Of a stretch of DNA of 10,880 nt, positions 1 to 7,256 are shown piece by piece. Made by a program: the position numbers and the translations under genes. The notes under the pieces are model-generated. The model did no database searches, was not told where the DNA came from, and saw only the letters and a list, made by a program, of their open reading frames with translations. The first letter of the stretch is position 1, and every line of letters begins with the position of its first letter. The stretch comes from Brevundimonas vancanneytii (lineage in GTDB: Bacteria > Pseudomonadota > Alphaproteobacteria > Caulobacterales > Caulobacteraceae). The DNA lies in the NCBI GenBank assembly GCA_945874855.1, contig CAMCIP010000064.1:1-10880 (forward strand), given 5' to 3'.

Positions 1-436
1 CCGCCCCCGACGCCGCCCCCGCCGTGCGCCCCTGCGCCGACGCCAGCCGGGCATAGCTCTCGGCCAGCCCGGCCAGAGCCTTGGCCTCGGTCCACAGCCG
101 CCCCTTCATCGCCCGGCCCGAGGCCAGCGTCGCTTCGCGCGCCAGTACGGCCGGATCTCCCGCGCCTTCGCCCTCCGGCGCGATCCCGGCGAACAGCCGC
201 GCCGCCACCGCCTCGGGGCTGTTGCGCCGCGCCTCCTCCAGCTCCGCCACGCGGGCCAGCGCCTGTTCGATCGCCTGGGCGTCGCCCCAGTCCCGCTTGG
301 TCGCCCCGTGCTGCGTGATCCGCCGCCGCACGGCATGCTCCGACACCCGCCATTTCCGCGACAGAAAGGGCGCCGTCGCCCCCTCGCGGTACTCCTTCAG
401 GATCAGCGCCCACGTCGCATCCCCCAGCCGATAGTG
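1..436 (-). CDS. Partial HTH-like hypothetical protein, start unresolved
   Basis: This reading frame is open on the minus strand from position 544 to the left edge, so the C-terminus is missing. From the HYRLGD motif (codon at 436-434) it reads like real protein: WALILKEYREGATAPFLSRK, then a segment WRVSEHAVRRRI that looks like a helix-turn-helix recognition helix, then KRDWGDAQAIEQALARVAEL and an Ala-rich helical tail. I do not recognise a named family; the layout resembles small DNA-binding proteins such as phage terminase small subunits, but that is only a resemblance. The start is a problem: between the upstream stop (547-545) and a GTG at 346-344 the frame has no ATG, GTG or TTG. An ATG at 489-487 lies in another frame and soon reaches a stop. 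A one-base difference in the G/C runs between 489 and 436 would join them, so either a frameshift, a sequence error or a non-standard start is involved. The boundary at 436 marks where the protein-like sequence becomes clear. Confidence 0.55.
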
Positions 437-557
437 GGCGGGCGGTCGGCGGCGGGCGGGGCGGCGGAGGGCGCGGCGGACGGGCTCATGACGCCGGGCA
501 GGATAGGGGCCCCCTGCGTCAGTTGCGGACGCCCCCCGCCCCCGTCATCCTGCCGCC

Positions 558-998
558 ATGACCGACACACCCCTCCGCCGCCTCCGCGACCTGCCCGGCC
601 TCGACGCGCTGGAGCTGGCCGCCCTCATGCGGCCCCGCCTCGCCGACCCGGACCAGCGCCATGACCATCCGGAGGTCGACGCCGCCGCCCGCGCCGCCTT
701 CGGCCTGACCCTGGACGAGGCCGAGGCCACGGCCCTGCCCCCCGACTGGCCCGAACACCTGACCCGGCTGGACCGCCAGTCCCCCGCCGAACTGGTCGAG
801 GCCTTTGAACAGGAGGGCTGGGACGTCACCGACGGCAAGCGCAAACCCCTGCGCATCCTGCCCCTCATGGCCCTGCCGCTGGCCCTGGCCATCCGCGGCG
901 TGGCGGGCGCCGTCCCGTTTCAGGCCGAGCCGGACGTCAAGACCACCGACTGGGGCACCTCGCTGGCGGCGGACGCGAAGCGGTTCAGGAAGCGGTAG
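558..998 (+). CDS. Hypothetical protein, 146 aa
   Basis: A 146-residue protein starting with MTDTPLRRLRDLPGLDALEL. I do not recognise it. The first 95 residues are acidic and helical, rich in Asp, Glu, Leu and Ala, and contain PDWPEHLTRLDRQSPAELVE. A single hydrophobic stretch (about residues 100-120, around LPLMALPLALAI) could be one membrane helix or a buried core. The C-terminus is basic (AKRFRKR). It is preferred over the minus-strand frame covering the same DNA because its composition is balanced, whereas the other strand reads as Arg/Ser/Ala-rich shadow. No good Shine-Dalgarno sequence precedes the ATG, so translation may be leaderless or the start may be elsewhere. It is divergent from the HTH-like gene at the left edge. 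The function is unknown. Confidence 0.6.
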   Translation: MTDTPLRRLRDLPGLDALELAALMRPRLADPDQRHDHPEVDAAARAAFGLTLDEAEATALPPDWPEHLTRLDRQSPAELVEAFEQEGWDVTDGKRKPLRILPLMALPLALAIRGVAGAVPFQAEPDVKTTDWGTSLAADAKRFRKR

Positions 999-1055
999 CC
1001 CCGCGCCGCCTGGTCAAAATCCCATCACCCTGCCAACCTCAACGACGGAGGCGGC

Positions 1056-1988
1056 GTGGCGAACACATCAAAGATCGGCACGGACTGGACCGACGACGAG
1101 CTGGACCGCATCGTCGCCGACTATTTCGCCATGCTCGCGCTTGATGCGGCCGGTCAGCCTTTCGTCAAGGCCCACCGCGCTCGCGCCTTGGAGGCCGAGA
1201 TCGGCCGCGTGCACAAGTCGATCGAGTTCAAGCACATGAACATCTCGGCCGTGGCCGCCGAACTGGGCTTGCCGACCGTGCGGGGCTATCGGCCCATGGC
1301 CAACTATCAGGCCGCGATCTTCCCTGCGATCGACCGCTATCTGACCGCCAATCCGAGCGTGCTGGCAGCCGATAGTCTCCTCCCCGTCGCGCCTGCGCGA
1401 TGGGGAGGGGGACCGCGAAGCGGTGGAGGGGCTCTGCCCCCACGCGCGTTCGACGGAATGGGCGATGACCCCGCCACATACGAAGAGGGACGACAAGGGC
1501 CTGCGATCGCTCTCACCCTAGCGCCGCCGCCAGGCCCACGGAGAAAGCCCCGCCCAGACGGCCTCGCCCGGCTCGTCCGCAAGTACGACCCAGCCGCCCG
1601 CGACCACGCAAACCGCACCCTCGGGCTGTTGGGCGAAGAGCGCGTCCTCCACCACGAACGGGCCCGTCTGATCGCCGCCGACCGAGCCGACTTGGCCCGG
1701 AAGATTGAATGGACCAGTCAGGAACGCGGCGACGGCGCCGGCTACGACATCAAGAGCTTCGAGCCCAGCGGGGCCGAGCGTCTCATCGAGGTCAAGGCCA
1801 CTCGTGGAGGCTCTACCACTCCCTTCTGGCTGACCCGTACCGAGCGCGAGGTGTCGATGGAGCGGCCCGCCGACTGGCGGCTCTATCGCCTACACGACCT
1901 GTCCGGCTCGCTGGGCCTATTCGTCCTGCCGCCGCCGCTAGAGGCATCGGTCAGGCTGGAGGCGGAAAACTGGAAAGCGACCTTCTGA
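1056..1988 (+). CDS. DUF3883-type protein with PD-(D/E)XK nuclease-like domain
   Basis: A 310-residue two-part protein. The N-terminal part (about residues 10-100) contains WTDDELDRIVADYFAMLA, SIEFKHMNISAV and GYRPMANYQAAI, a module I have seen at the front of DUF3883 proteins. The C-terminal part (about 185-310) matches DUF3883: NRTLGLLGEERVLHHER, GAGYDIKSFE, then RLIEVKAT and FWLTRTE. Asp231 and the Glu245-x-Lys247 pair fit the D...ExK core of PD-(D/E)XK nuclease folds. DUF3883 domains often occur in restriction or defence-like proteins, but activity is not shown here. The start is GTG, chosen because GGAG lies five bases before it (1047-1050) and the N-terminal module begins directly after. 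Residues 108-130 are encoded by a palindromic repeat that lies between the two modules and reads as Gly/Pro/Arg linker. The gene's last 38 bases overlap the end of the opposing small gene. Confidence 0.8.
   Translation: MANTSKIGTDWTDDELDRIVADYFAMLALDAAGQPFVKAHRARALEAEIGRVHKSIEFKHMNISAVAAELGLPTVRGYRPMANYQAAIFPAIDRYLTANPSVLAADSLLPVAPARWGGGPRSGGGALPPRAFDGMGDDPATYEEGRQGPAIALTLAPPPGPRRKPRPDGLARLVRKYDPAARDHANRTLGLLGEERVLHHERARLIAADRADLARKIEWTSQERGDGAGYDIKSFEPSGAERLIEVKATRGGSTTPFWLTRTEREVSMERPADWRLYRLHDLSGSLGLFVLPPPLEASVRLEAENWKATF
1377..1440. repeat. REP-like palindromic element inside a coding gene
   Basis: Three hairpins lie in direct succession. The first pairs 1380-1391 (CTCCCCGTCGCG) with 1396-1407 (CGCGATGGGGAG), 11 of 12 positions matching around a CCTG loop, and extends outward by a few more pairs. 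The second is ACCGC-GAA-GCGGT at 1412-1424. The third is GGGGC-TCT-GCCCC at 1428-1440. From memory, this block resembles repeats scattered between genes in Caulobacterales; I could not search for copies. Here it sits in frame and adds about 23 codons (residues 108-130) to the DUF3883 protein. The right edge may extend to about 1460. Confidence 0.65.
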
Positions 1989-2175
1989 GCGGCCAAGCCT
2001 CGAACCGAATTAAGTCGTACTTTTCGGCGAACCACGCGACGTACGCCGCGGGCGCGTCGCCATCCGCCCAAGCGCGAGCCAGCTGATCGTCATCGATGCC
2101 CGCATCTTCGATCGACAGACACCAGTCGCCCCGCAACAGCGTATCCACCGCCTCGATCCAGACCGCGCGTTCCAT
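1951..2175 (-). CDS. Small hypothetical protein coupled to dinD, 74 aa
   Basis: A 74-residue acidic protein beginning MERAVWIEAVDTLLRGDWCL and containing IEDAGIDDDQL, YVAWFAEKYDLIRFE and a Pro-rich end. It has no signal peptide or membrane segment. The composition, with a Trp/Tyr/Phe core and alternating charged helices, is that of a real folded small protein, but I cannot name the family. The ATG overlaps the dinD stop by one base (TGATG), which points to translational coupling; a GTG one codon earlier (2178-2176) would also serve. It therefore probably depends on the dinD promoter and is expressed with it. Its last 38 bases run antisense into the 3' end of the DUF3883 gene. A role as DinD partner or accessory factor is inference only. 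Confidence 0.6.
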   Translation of the reverse strand: MERAVWIEAVDTLLRGDWCLSIEDAGIDDDQLARAWADGDAPAAYVAWFAEKYDLIRFEAWPLRRSLSSFPPPA

Positions 2176-3026
2176 CACTCTGCTTCGCCCCTTGGCCCGT
2201 TGATTGGCTTGGTCCGCGCCCGCTCCAACTGCTTGATGCTTGTTTTGGGCGTTGGCAGGCGCTCAGGCATCACCCCGCCCAACTCGGCGATGGTGCTACG
2301 GACTTTCTTTCCAACCTCGTGATGGATGTCGTTTGCCTGCGCCTTGGTCTGTGACCTTTCACGCTTCAGCTTGTCCTCGGTCTGAGTGGCGCGAAACAGG
2401 TTCGCCGCAAGCTCGGTTGAACCCATGTGATCCAGAATCTTCTGGCTCTTCTTCAGTCCCTTCAGTCCGTGGATGTCGCGCATGGTCCGGCCGCCATAGA
2501 GGCCGCGATAGCCATGATCCTGAAACACCGCATAATCGAGCCCGGTCTCGACCCCTGCCTGTCGCGCGGCAGAAGCCAACGCCGTATTGTGCTGCGCCAT
2601 CTCGCGACGGAGCATTAGCCGTCGCTCATCCTCCGACAGAGAGCCGAAAGCCGAGTCGTCCGCTATCTCCTGACGGCGCGTCTGAACCGCGAAATAGGTC
2701 TGGCCCGCCGCGATCACCGGCTTGGACGGATCGCCGTTCTGGACAATCAGATAGCAGGCGTAGCGAGACAGCCGGACGTCCGCGACCTCACGCTGCGCCC
2801 CGGATCCCAGGTCGACCATTCTGGTGACGTCACCGAAATGGTCTGCCGGATCGAGCCCCGCTGCCGACGCCGAAACACGCGCCTTCGCAATGACGGCGAG
2901 GAAGTTGCGATAGTCCTGATAGCCCAGCACAGGGGCCAGTTGTCGCGCCAGCCAGTACTCCGCGCCCTCGTCCTCATGACGGATCGACTCGAACGATTCG
3001 CGGTGGGGAGAAGAGATGTCGGTCAT
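2175..3026 (-). CDS. dinD: DNA-damage-inducible protein D
   Basis: A 283-residue homologue of E. coli DinD (about 274 aa), recognised by near-identical stretches: LSRYACYLIVQNGDPSKPVI, AAGQTYFAVQTRRQE (residues 106-120), HGYRGLYGG (171-179) and LDHMGSTELAANLFRATQ (198-215), followed by a Lys/Arg-rich helix and the conserved ELGGVMPERLPTPKTSIKQL near the end. In E. coli, dinD is an SOS gene and the protein antagonises RecA on single-stranded DNA; the same role here is inferred. The ATG at 3026 is chosen because it gives the family N-terminus and length. An ATG at 3053 would add nine residues but lies inside the putative promoter and LexA-like site. No Shine-Dalgarno sequence precedes either start. 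The downstream small gene is coupled by a one-base overlap. The surrounding DNA is less GC-rich than the flanking core genes, which fits horizontal transfer. Confidence 0.92.
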   Translation of the reverse strand: MTDISSPHRESFESIRHEDEGAEYWLARQLAPVLGYQDYRNFLAVIAKARVSASAAGLDPADHFGDVTRMVDLGSGAQREVADVRLSRYACYLIVQNGDPSKPVIAAGQTYFAVQTRRQEIADDSAFGSLSEDERRLMLRREMAQHNTALASAARQAGVETGLDYAVFQDHGYRGLYGGRTMRDIHGLKGLKKSQKILDHMGSTELAANLFRATQTEDKLKRERSQTKAQANDIHHEVGKKVRSTIAELGGVMPERLPTPKTSIKQLERARTKPINGPRGEAE

Positions 3027-3044
3027 TCGGTCATCATGACCGAA
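3026..3044. repeat. Perfect 8-bp inverted repeat at the dinD start
   Basis: TTCGGTCA (3026-3033) and TGACCGAA (3037-3044) are exact reverse complements separated by TCA. The repeat covers the putative -10 element and ends at the dinD start codon. If the mRNA is leaderless, most of it is not transcribed, so it would act as a DNA operator rather than an RNA hairpin. Confidence 0.55.
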
Positions 3045-3061
3045 CGAGAACATATTGGCAA
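3033..3061 (-). promoter_or_regulatory. Putative sigma70-like promoter of dinD
   Basis: On the minus strand, TTGCCA (3061-3056, five of six matches to TTGACA) is followed after 17 bases by CATGAT (3038-3033, four of six matches to TATAAT). The expected start of transcription six or seven bases later falls on the A of the dinD ATG at 3026. This would give a leaderless mRNA, which agrees with the missing Shine-Dalgarno sequence. Leaderless genes are common in Caulobacter. This was read by eye only. Confidence 0.4.
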
Positions 3062-3062
3062 C
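3048..3062 (-). promoter_or_regulatory. LexA-box-like site, GTTG-N7-GTTC
   Basis: The minus strand reads GTTG, seven bases, GTTC. The alphaproteobacterial LexA box is GTTC-N7-GTTC, so one base differs. The site overlaps the putative -35 element and spacer of dinD, a position that would allow repression, and dinD is a classic SOS gene. The single mismatch keeps the call tentative. Confidence 0.4.
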
Positions 3063-3482
3063 TTGTTGTCATCTGGCGTGATGCTTCAGGGTCTACGGCG
3101 CATCTGTGGTTCTGAGGCTCTACACCAGGCCGTCGCCGCTTCAGACATCACCGTCGTCCCCGCTCAGCGGACGTTGGAGATCGAGTTCTTCACCGTGTCA
3201 TGCTTGGTCTTCATGATCGGAGACGCGGCGGTATAGCTGCGGTTCTCGTGCATCGTCGAGGACTCCAGCTCGGCGTACCGGCGATCAATCGTGGCTTGAA
3301 CCTGTTCCGTGGCCCGCCGGTCCAGCGGGTTCCCCGCCCGCATCTGCGACCTCAGCCGTCCGCGCTCAGCAATCGACAGGGCCATATCTTCCAGCAGCGC
3401 GGCGATCCGCTAGACCATGCGGCGCTCCGTGCCGGCGCCCGGCTGTACCGCATCTTAACGCGGGCCGGGCAGGGTGGGGAGC
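3054..3482. other. Mostly non-coding stretch upstream of dinD
   Basis: This 430-base stretch separates dinD from the membrane-protein gene. It is visibly less GC-rich than its flanks, especially at 3050-3260. Apart from part of the LexA-like/promoter region at its left end and the doubtful 73-codon ORF, I see no RNA gene, terminator with a T-run or long repeat in it. It probably contains the promoter of the gene at 3483, but no clear -35/-10 pair stands out. Confidence 0.5.
3164..3385 (-). CDS. Doubtful small ORF, 73 aa, possibly a gene remnant
   Basis: A 73-codon frame starting MALSIAERGRLRSQMRAG and continuing NPLDRRATEQVQATIDRRYA, then a polar, Ser/Thr/Lys-rich tail ending in SISNVR. The first 45 residues look helical and protein-like. 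The frame continues upstream as RIAALLED before a TAG, so it could be the remainder of a longer protein broken by that stop. A short GGAAG lies only two bases before the ATG, which is too close for an ideal ribosome site. I recognise no family. It is co-directional with dinD, about 100 bases upstream of it. It may equally be non-coding. Confidence 0.3.
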   Translation of the reverse strand: MALSIAERGRLRSQMRAGNPLDRRATEQVQATIDRRYAELESSTMHENRSYTAASPIMKTKHDTVKNSISNVR

Positions 3483-4067
3483 ATGGACGCTCCATCCCCG
3501 GCCCCGGGCGAGGCCATCGTGCTGTCGCATGTCATGCCGACCCCGATCCGCCTGATGCTGGGGGGTGTGGGTCTGGGGGGGACGATCCTGTTGCTGGTCG
3601 AGCTGGGCCCGGCGCTCTGGCCGCCCTCGGTCCTGACCCTGTTCTTCGGCCTGATCCTGCTGGGCGGCCTGTCGGTCAGCGTGGCGTTTGCGGCGGGCTC
3701 TGTCCTCAGCCCCGACCAGAGGTGGGAGATAAGGCCCGGGCGGCTGACCATCACCTATCAGTCGCTGGGCCGGACCTCGGTCAGGACCTATCCGGCCGCG
3801 GATCTCGACGGGATGGCGGTGGTCAGTTCCGCCTATGACTCCGACGTCGAGACCTATGAACTGGTGTGCCAGCTGCCGTTCGGCCGGAAGGTCGAGACGG
3901 GGCTGGACAGCACGCCGGTCCTGCTGGCGATCCTGGCCTTCCTGCGGGCGCCCCTCGCCACGGCCCGGGGCGTGCCGCATGACGAGACCTGGCTGGTCTC
4001 GCCGCGCATCGCCAACAGGCCGGAGGCAGAGGCGGCCCTGAGCCGGTTGATGGCCGGTCGGGGCTGA
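3483..4067 (+). CDS. Two-helix membrane protein of unknown function
   Basis: A 194-residue protein. After a short polar N-terminus it has two hydrophobic segments, about residues 22-43 (RLMLGGVGLGGTILLLVEL) and 48-75 (VLTLFFGLILLGGLSVSVAF), then a soluble domain from WEIRPGRLTITYQSLGRTSV to the end. The arrangement of two membrane helices followed by a beta-rich domain containing an 'RPGRLTI'-like turn recalls bacterial PH-like membrane proteins, but I cannot assign a family with confidence. The ATG at 3483 is preferred over a GTG at 3474 because the GTG itself lies in the purine-rich GGTGGGGAG stretch that can serve as ribosome binding site. The gene converges on lepA with 34 bases between the stops. 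Confidence 0.75.
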   Translation: MDAPSPAPGEAIVLSHVMPTPIRLMLGGVGLGGTILLLVELGPALWPPSVLTLFFGLILLGGLSVSVAFAAGSVLSPDQRWEIRPGRLTITYQSLGRTSVRTYPAADLDGMAVVSSAYDSDVETYELVCQLPFGRKVETGLDSTPVLLAILAFLRAPLATARGVPHDETWLVSPRIANRPEAEAALSRLMAGRG

Positions 4068-4078
4068 GGCCGGACCCG

Positions 4079-4093
4079 GCCCCCGACAGGGGC
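4079..4093. terminator. Small hairpin between convergent genes
   Basis: GCCCC (4079-4083) pairs with GGGGC (4089-4093) around CGACA, between the stop codons of the membrane-protein gene and lepA. There is no T-run on either side, so it is at best a weak or factor-assisted terminator for the two converging transcripts. Confidence 0.25.
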
Positions 4094-4101
4094 TGTGGGG
4101 A

Positions 4102-5919
<1,818 letters not shown>

Positions 5920-5990
5920 GGTCGGGGGCGGTTAGCATGGGCCGGGCCGGGACGCCACGTCGCCGCGGTCGCGGGGGGCGTCTGCCGCAC

Positions 5991-6023
5991 TGCAATATTA
6001 CTTCATCGTAATTGTGGTTCAGG
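5991..6023. promoter_or_regulatory. AT-rich intergenic regulatory region between lepA and RND operon
   Basis: In an otherwise GC-rich 143-base divergent spacer, this segment is AT-rich and holds a palindrome, ATTAC (5997-6001), TTCATC, GTAAT (6008-6012). Such a symmetric site close to an RND operon is where a TetR-type repressor often binds, but no regulator gene lies in the window. On the minus strand TAATAT (6000-5995) could be a -10 element for lepA; the best -35 candidate, CTGAAC 16 bases upstream, is poor. No convincing promoter for the plus-strand operon was found. Confidence 0.35.
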
Positions 6024-6051
6024 GCGTTTGAGAAGTGGCCCGAGACCGCGT

Positions 6052-6058
6052 AAGGAGG
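6052..6058 (+). promoter_or_regulatory. Perfect Shine-Dalgarno sequence before a TTG start
   Basis: AAGGAGG is a full match to the anti-Shine-Dalgarno sequence and ends four bases before TTG (6063-6065), which is in frame with the efflux adaptor. It argues that translation begins at this TTG, 18 codons ahead of the GTG at 6117 that would give a normal signal peptide. Confidence 0.55.
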
Positions 6059-6062
6059 CCGC

Positions 6063-7256
6063 TTGTCAACAGGCGTGGACGACAACGTTCGGCCGAACTC
6101 ATCTCAGGGGTGCGTCGTGAGGTTTGCACAGCGATCCGCAGGTCTGGCCGCGGCGATTTTCGGCATGGCCCTGCTGGCCGCCTGCGGCGGGCACAGCGAC
6201 GCCAAGGAAGACGAGGCGGGCCCCAAGTCCAGCCAGACCGTCACCGTGGCCATGGCCGCCCAGACCACCCTGCCGCGCACCGTCACGGCCTCGGGCAGCG
6301 TCTCGCCCTGGGAGGAGGTGCCGATCGGCGCCGAGACCGGGGGTCTTGTCGCCACCGCCGTCTATGTCGACGAGGGTGCCTATGTCCGTCAGGGGCAGCC
6401 CCTCGTTCAGTTGAACGACGAGGTCCTGCGGGCCCAGATGCGCCAGCAGGAGGCGGCGGTCGCCACGGCCGAGGCCAATCTGGCCCGCGACGACGCGGCC
6501 CTGGCCCGTGCCCAGGAACTGCGGGAACGCGGCTTCCTCAGCCAGGCCTCGCTGGACGCCGCCACGGCCAATCAGCGCGCCTCGGCCGCCGGCCTGGCCT
6601 CGGCCCGCGCCGGCCTGTCGGAGACCCGCACCCGGCTGGCGCAGACGGTCGTGCGCGCGCCCGTCGCCGGCCGCGTGATCAGCCGGAACGTCACCCGAGG
6701 CCAGATTGTCCAGCCGGGGGTCGAACTGTTCCGCATGGTCCGTGACGGCCGGCTGGAACTGGACGCCCAGGTGCCCGAGGCCGAGCTGTCGCTGGTCCGG
6801 CCCGGCATGACCGCGGTTATCTCGTCAGATCAGGCGGGGGCGGCCAGCGGCACGGTCCGCATCGTCACGCCCGAGGTCGATCCGCAGAGCCGGCTGGGCG
6901 TCGCCCGCATCGCCCTGTCGCCCGGTACCGCCCTGCGCCCCGGCATGTTCGCCCGCGCCGAGATCGACGTCGGGGCCCAGCCGGCCCTGACCATTCCGTC
7001 GGCGGCCATCGTCTATCGTGAGGGCAAGGCGGGCGTCTATGTGGTTGGCCCGCAGAACGTCGTGCGCTTCCGCGTCGTCACCACCGGCGGTCGCACCGGC
7101 CAGGCCCTGGCCATCACCTCGGGCCTGAACGCAGGCGAGCGCGTGGTCGTGTCCGGCGCCGGCTTCCTCGGCGACGGCGACACCGTCACGATCGTGGCGG
7201 CCCGACCTGCGGCCGCTCCGGCGGCGGCCCCGGCCTCGACCGGAGCCGCGCGATGA
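6063..7256 (+). CDS. RND efflux membrane-fusion (periplasmic adaptor) lipoprotein
   Basis: The adaptor of a tripartite RND pump, linking the inner-membrane transporter to an outer-membrane channel. A lipoprotein signal is visible: basic n-region (RFAQRS), hydrophobic LAAAIFGMALLA and a lipobox ending at Cys41 (LAAC), followed by GGHSDAKED. Next come the first half of the lipoyl domain (SGSVSPWEEVPIGAETGG), a long Ala/Gln/Glu helical hairpin (about residues 118-195, EAAVATAEANLARDDAALAR), the second lipoyl half (TVVRAPVAGRVISRNVTRGQ), a beta-barrel domain (PGMTAVISSD, LRPGMFARAEI) and the membrane-proximal domain, ending in an Ala/Pro-rich tail. Two starts are possible: TTG at 6063 with a perfect Shine-Dalgarno, or GTG at 6117 with AGGGG six bases before it, which places Cys at residue 23, typical of lipoproteins. 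The outer one is given. The stop overlaps the pump start (ATGA), so the two are coupled. Confidence 0.93.
   Translation: MSTGVDDNVRPNSSQGCVVRFAQRSAGLAAAIFGMALLAACGGHSDAKEDEAGPKSSQTVTVAMAAQTTLPRTVTASGSVSPWEEVPIGAETGGLVATAVYVDEGAYVRQGQPLVQLNDEVLRAQMRQQEAAVATAEANLARDDAALARAQELRERGFLSQASLDAATANQRASAAGLASARAGLSETRTRLAQTVVRAPVAGRVISRNVTRGQIVQPGVELFRMVRDGRLELDAQVPEAELSLVRPGMTAVISSDQAGAASGTVRIVTPEVDPQSRLGVARIALSPGTALRPGMFARAEIDVGAQPALTIPSAAIVYREGKAGVYVVGPQNVVRFRVVTTGGRTGQALAITSGLNAGERVVVSGAGFLGDGDTVTIVAARPAAAPAAAPASTGAAR

Noticed and set aside
545..892. Minus-strand frame of 115 codons opposite the 558-998 gene
   Set aside because: Composition is Arg/Ser/Ala-rich with no recognisable pattern, while the plus strand gives a balanced acidic protein.
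2240..2827. Plus-strand frame of 195 codons over dinD
   Set aside because: Ser/Pro/Arg-rich shadow of dinD; dinD on the minus strand is a confident homologue.
3042..3051. GAAC-GA-GAAC as a LexA box
   Set aside because: The two half-sites are only two bases apart, not the seven required; the GTTG-N7-GTTC reading at 3048-3062 has the right spacing.
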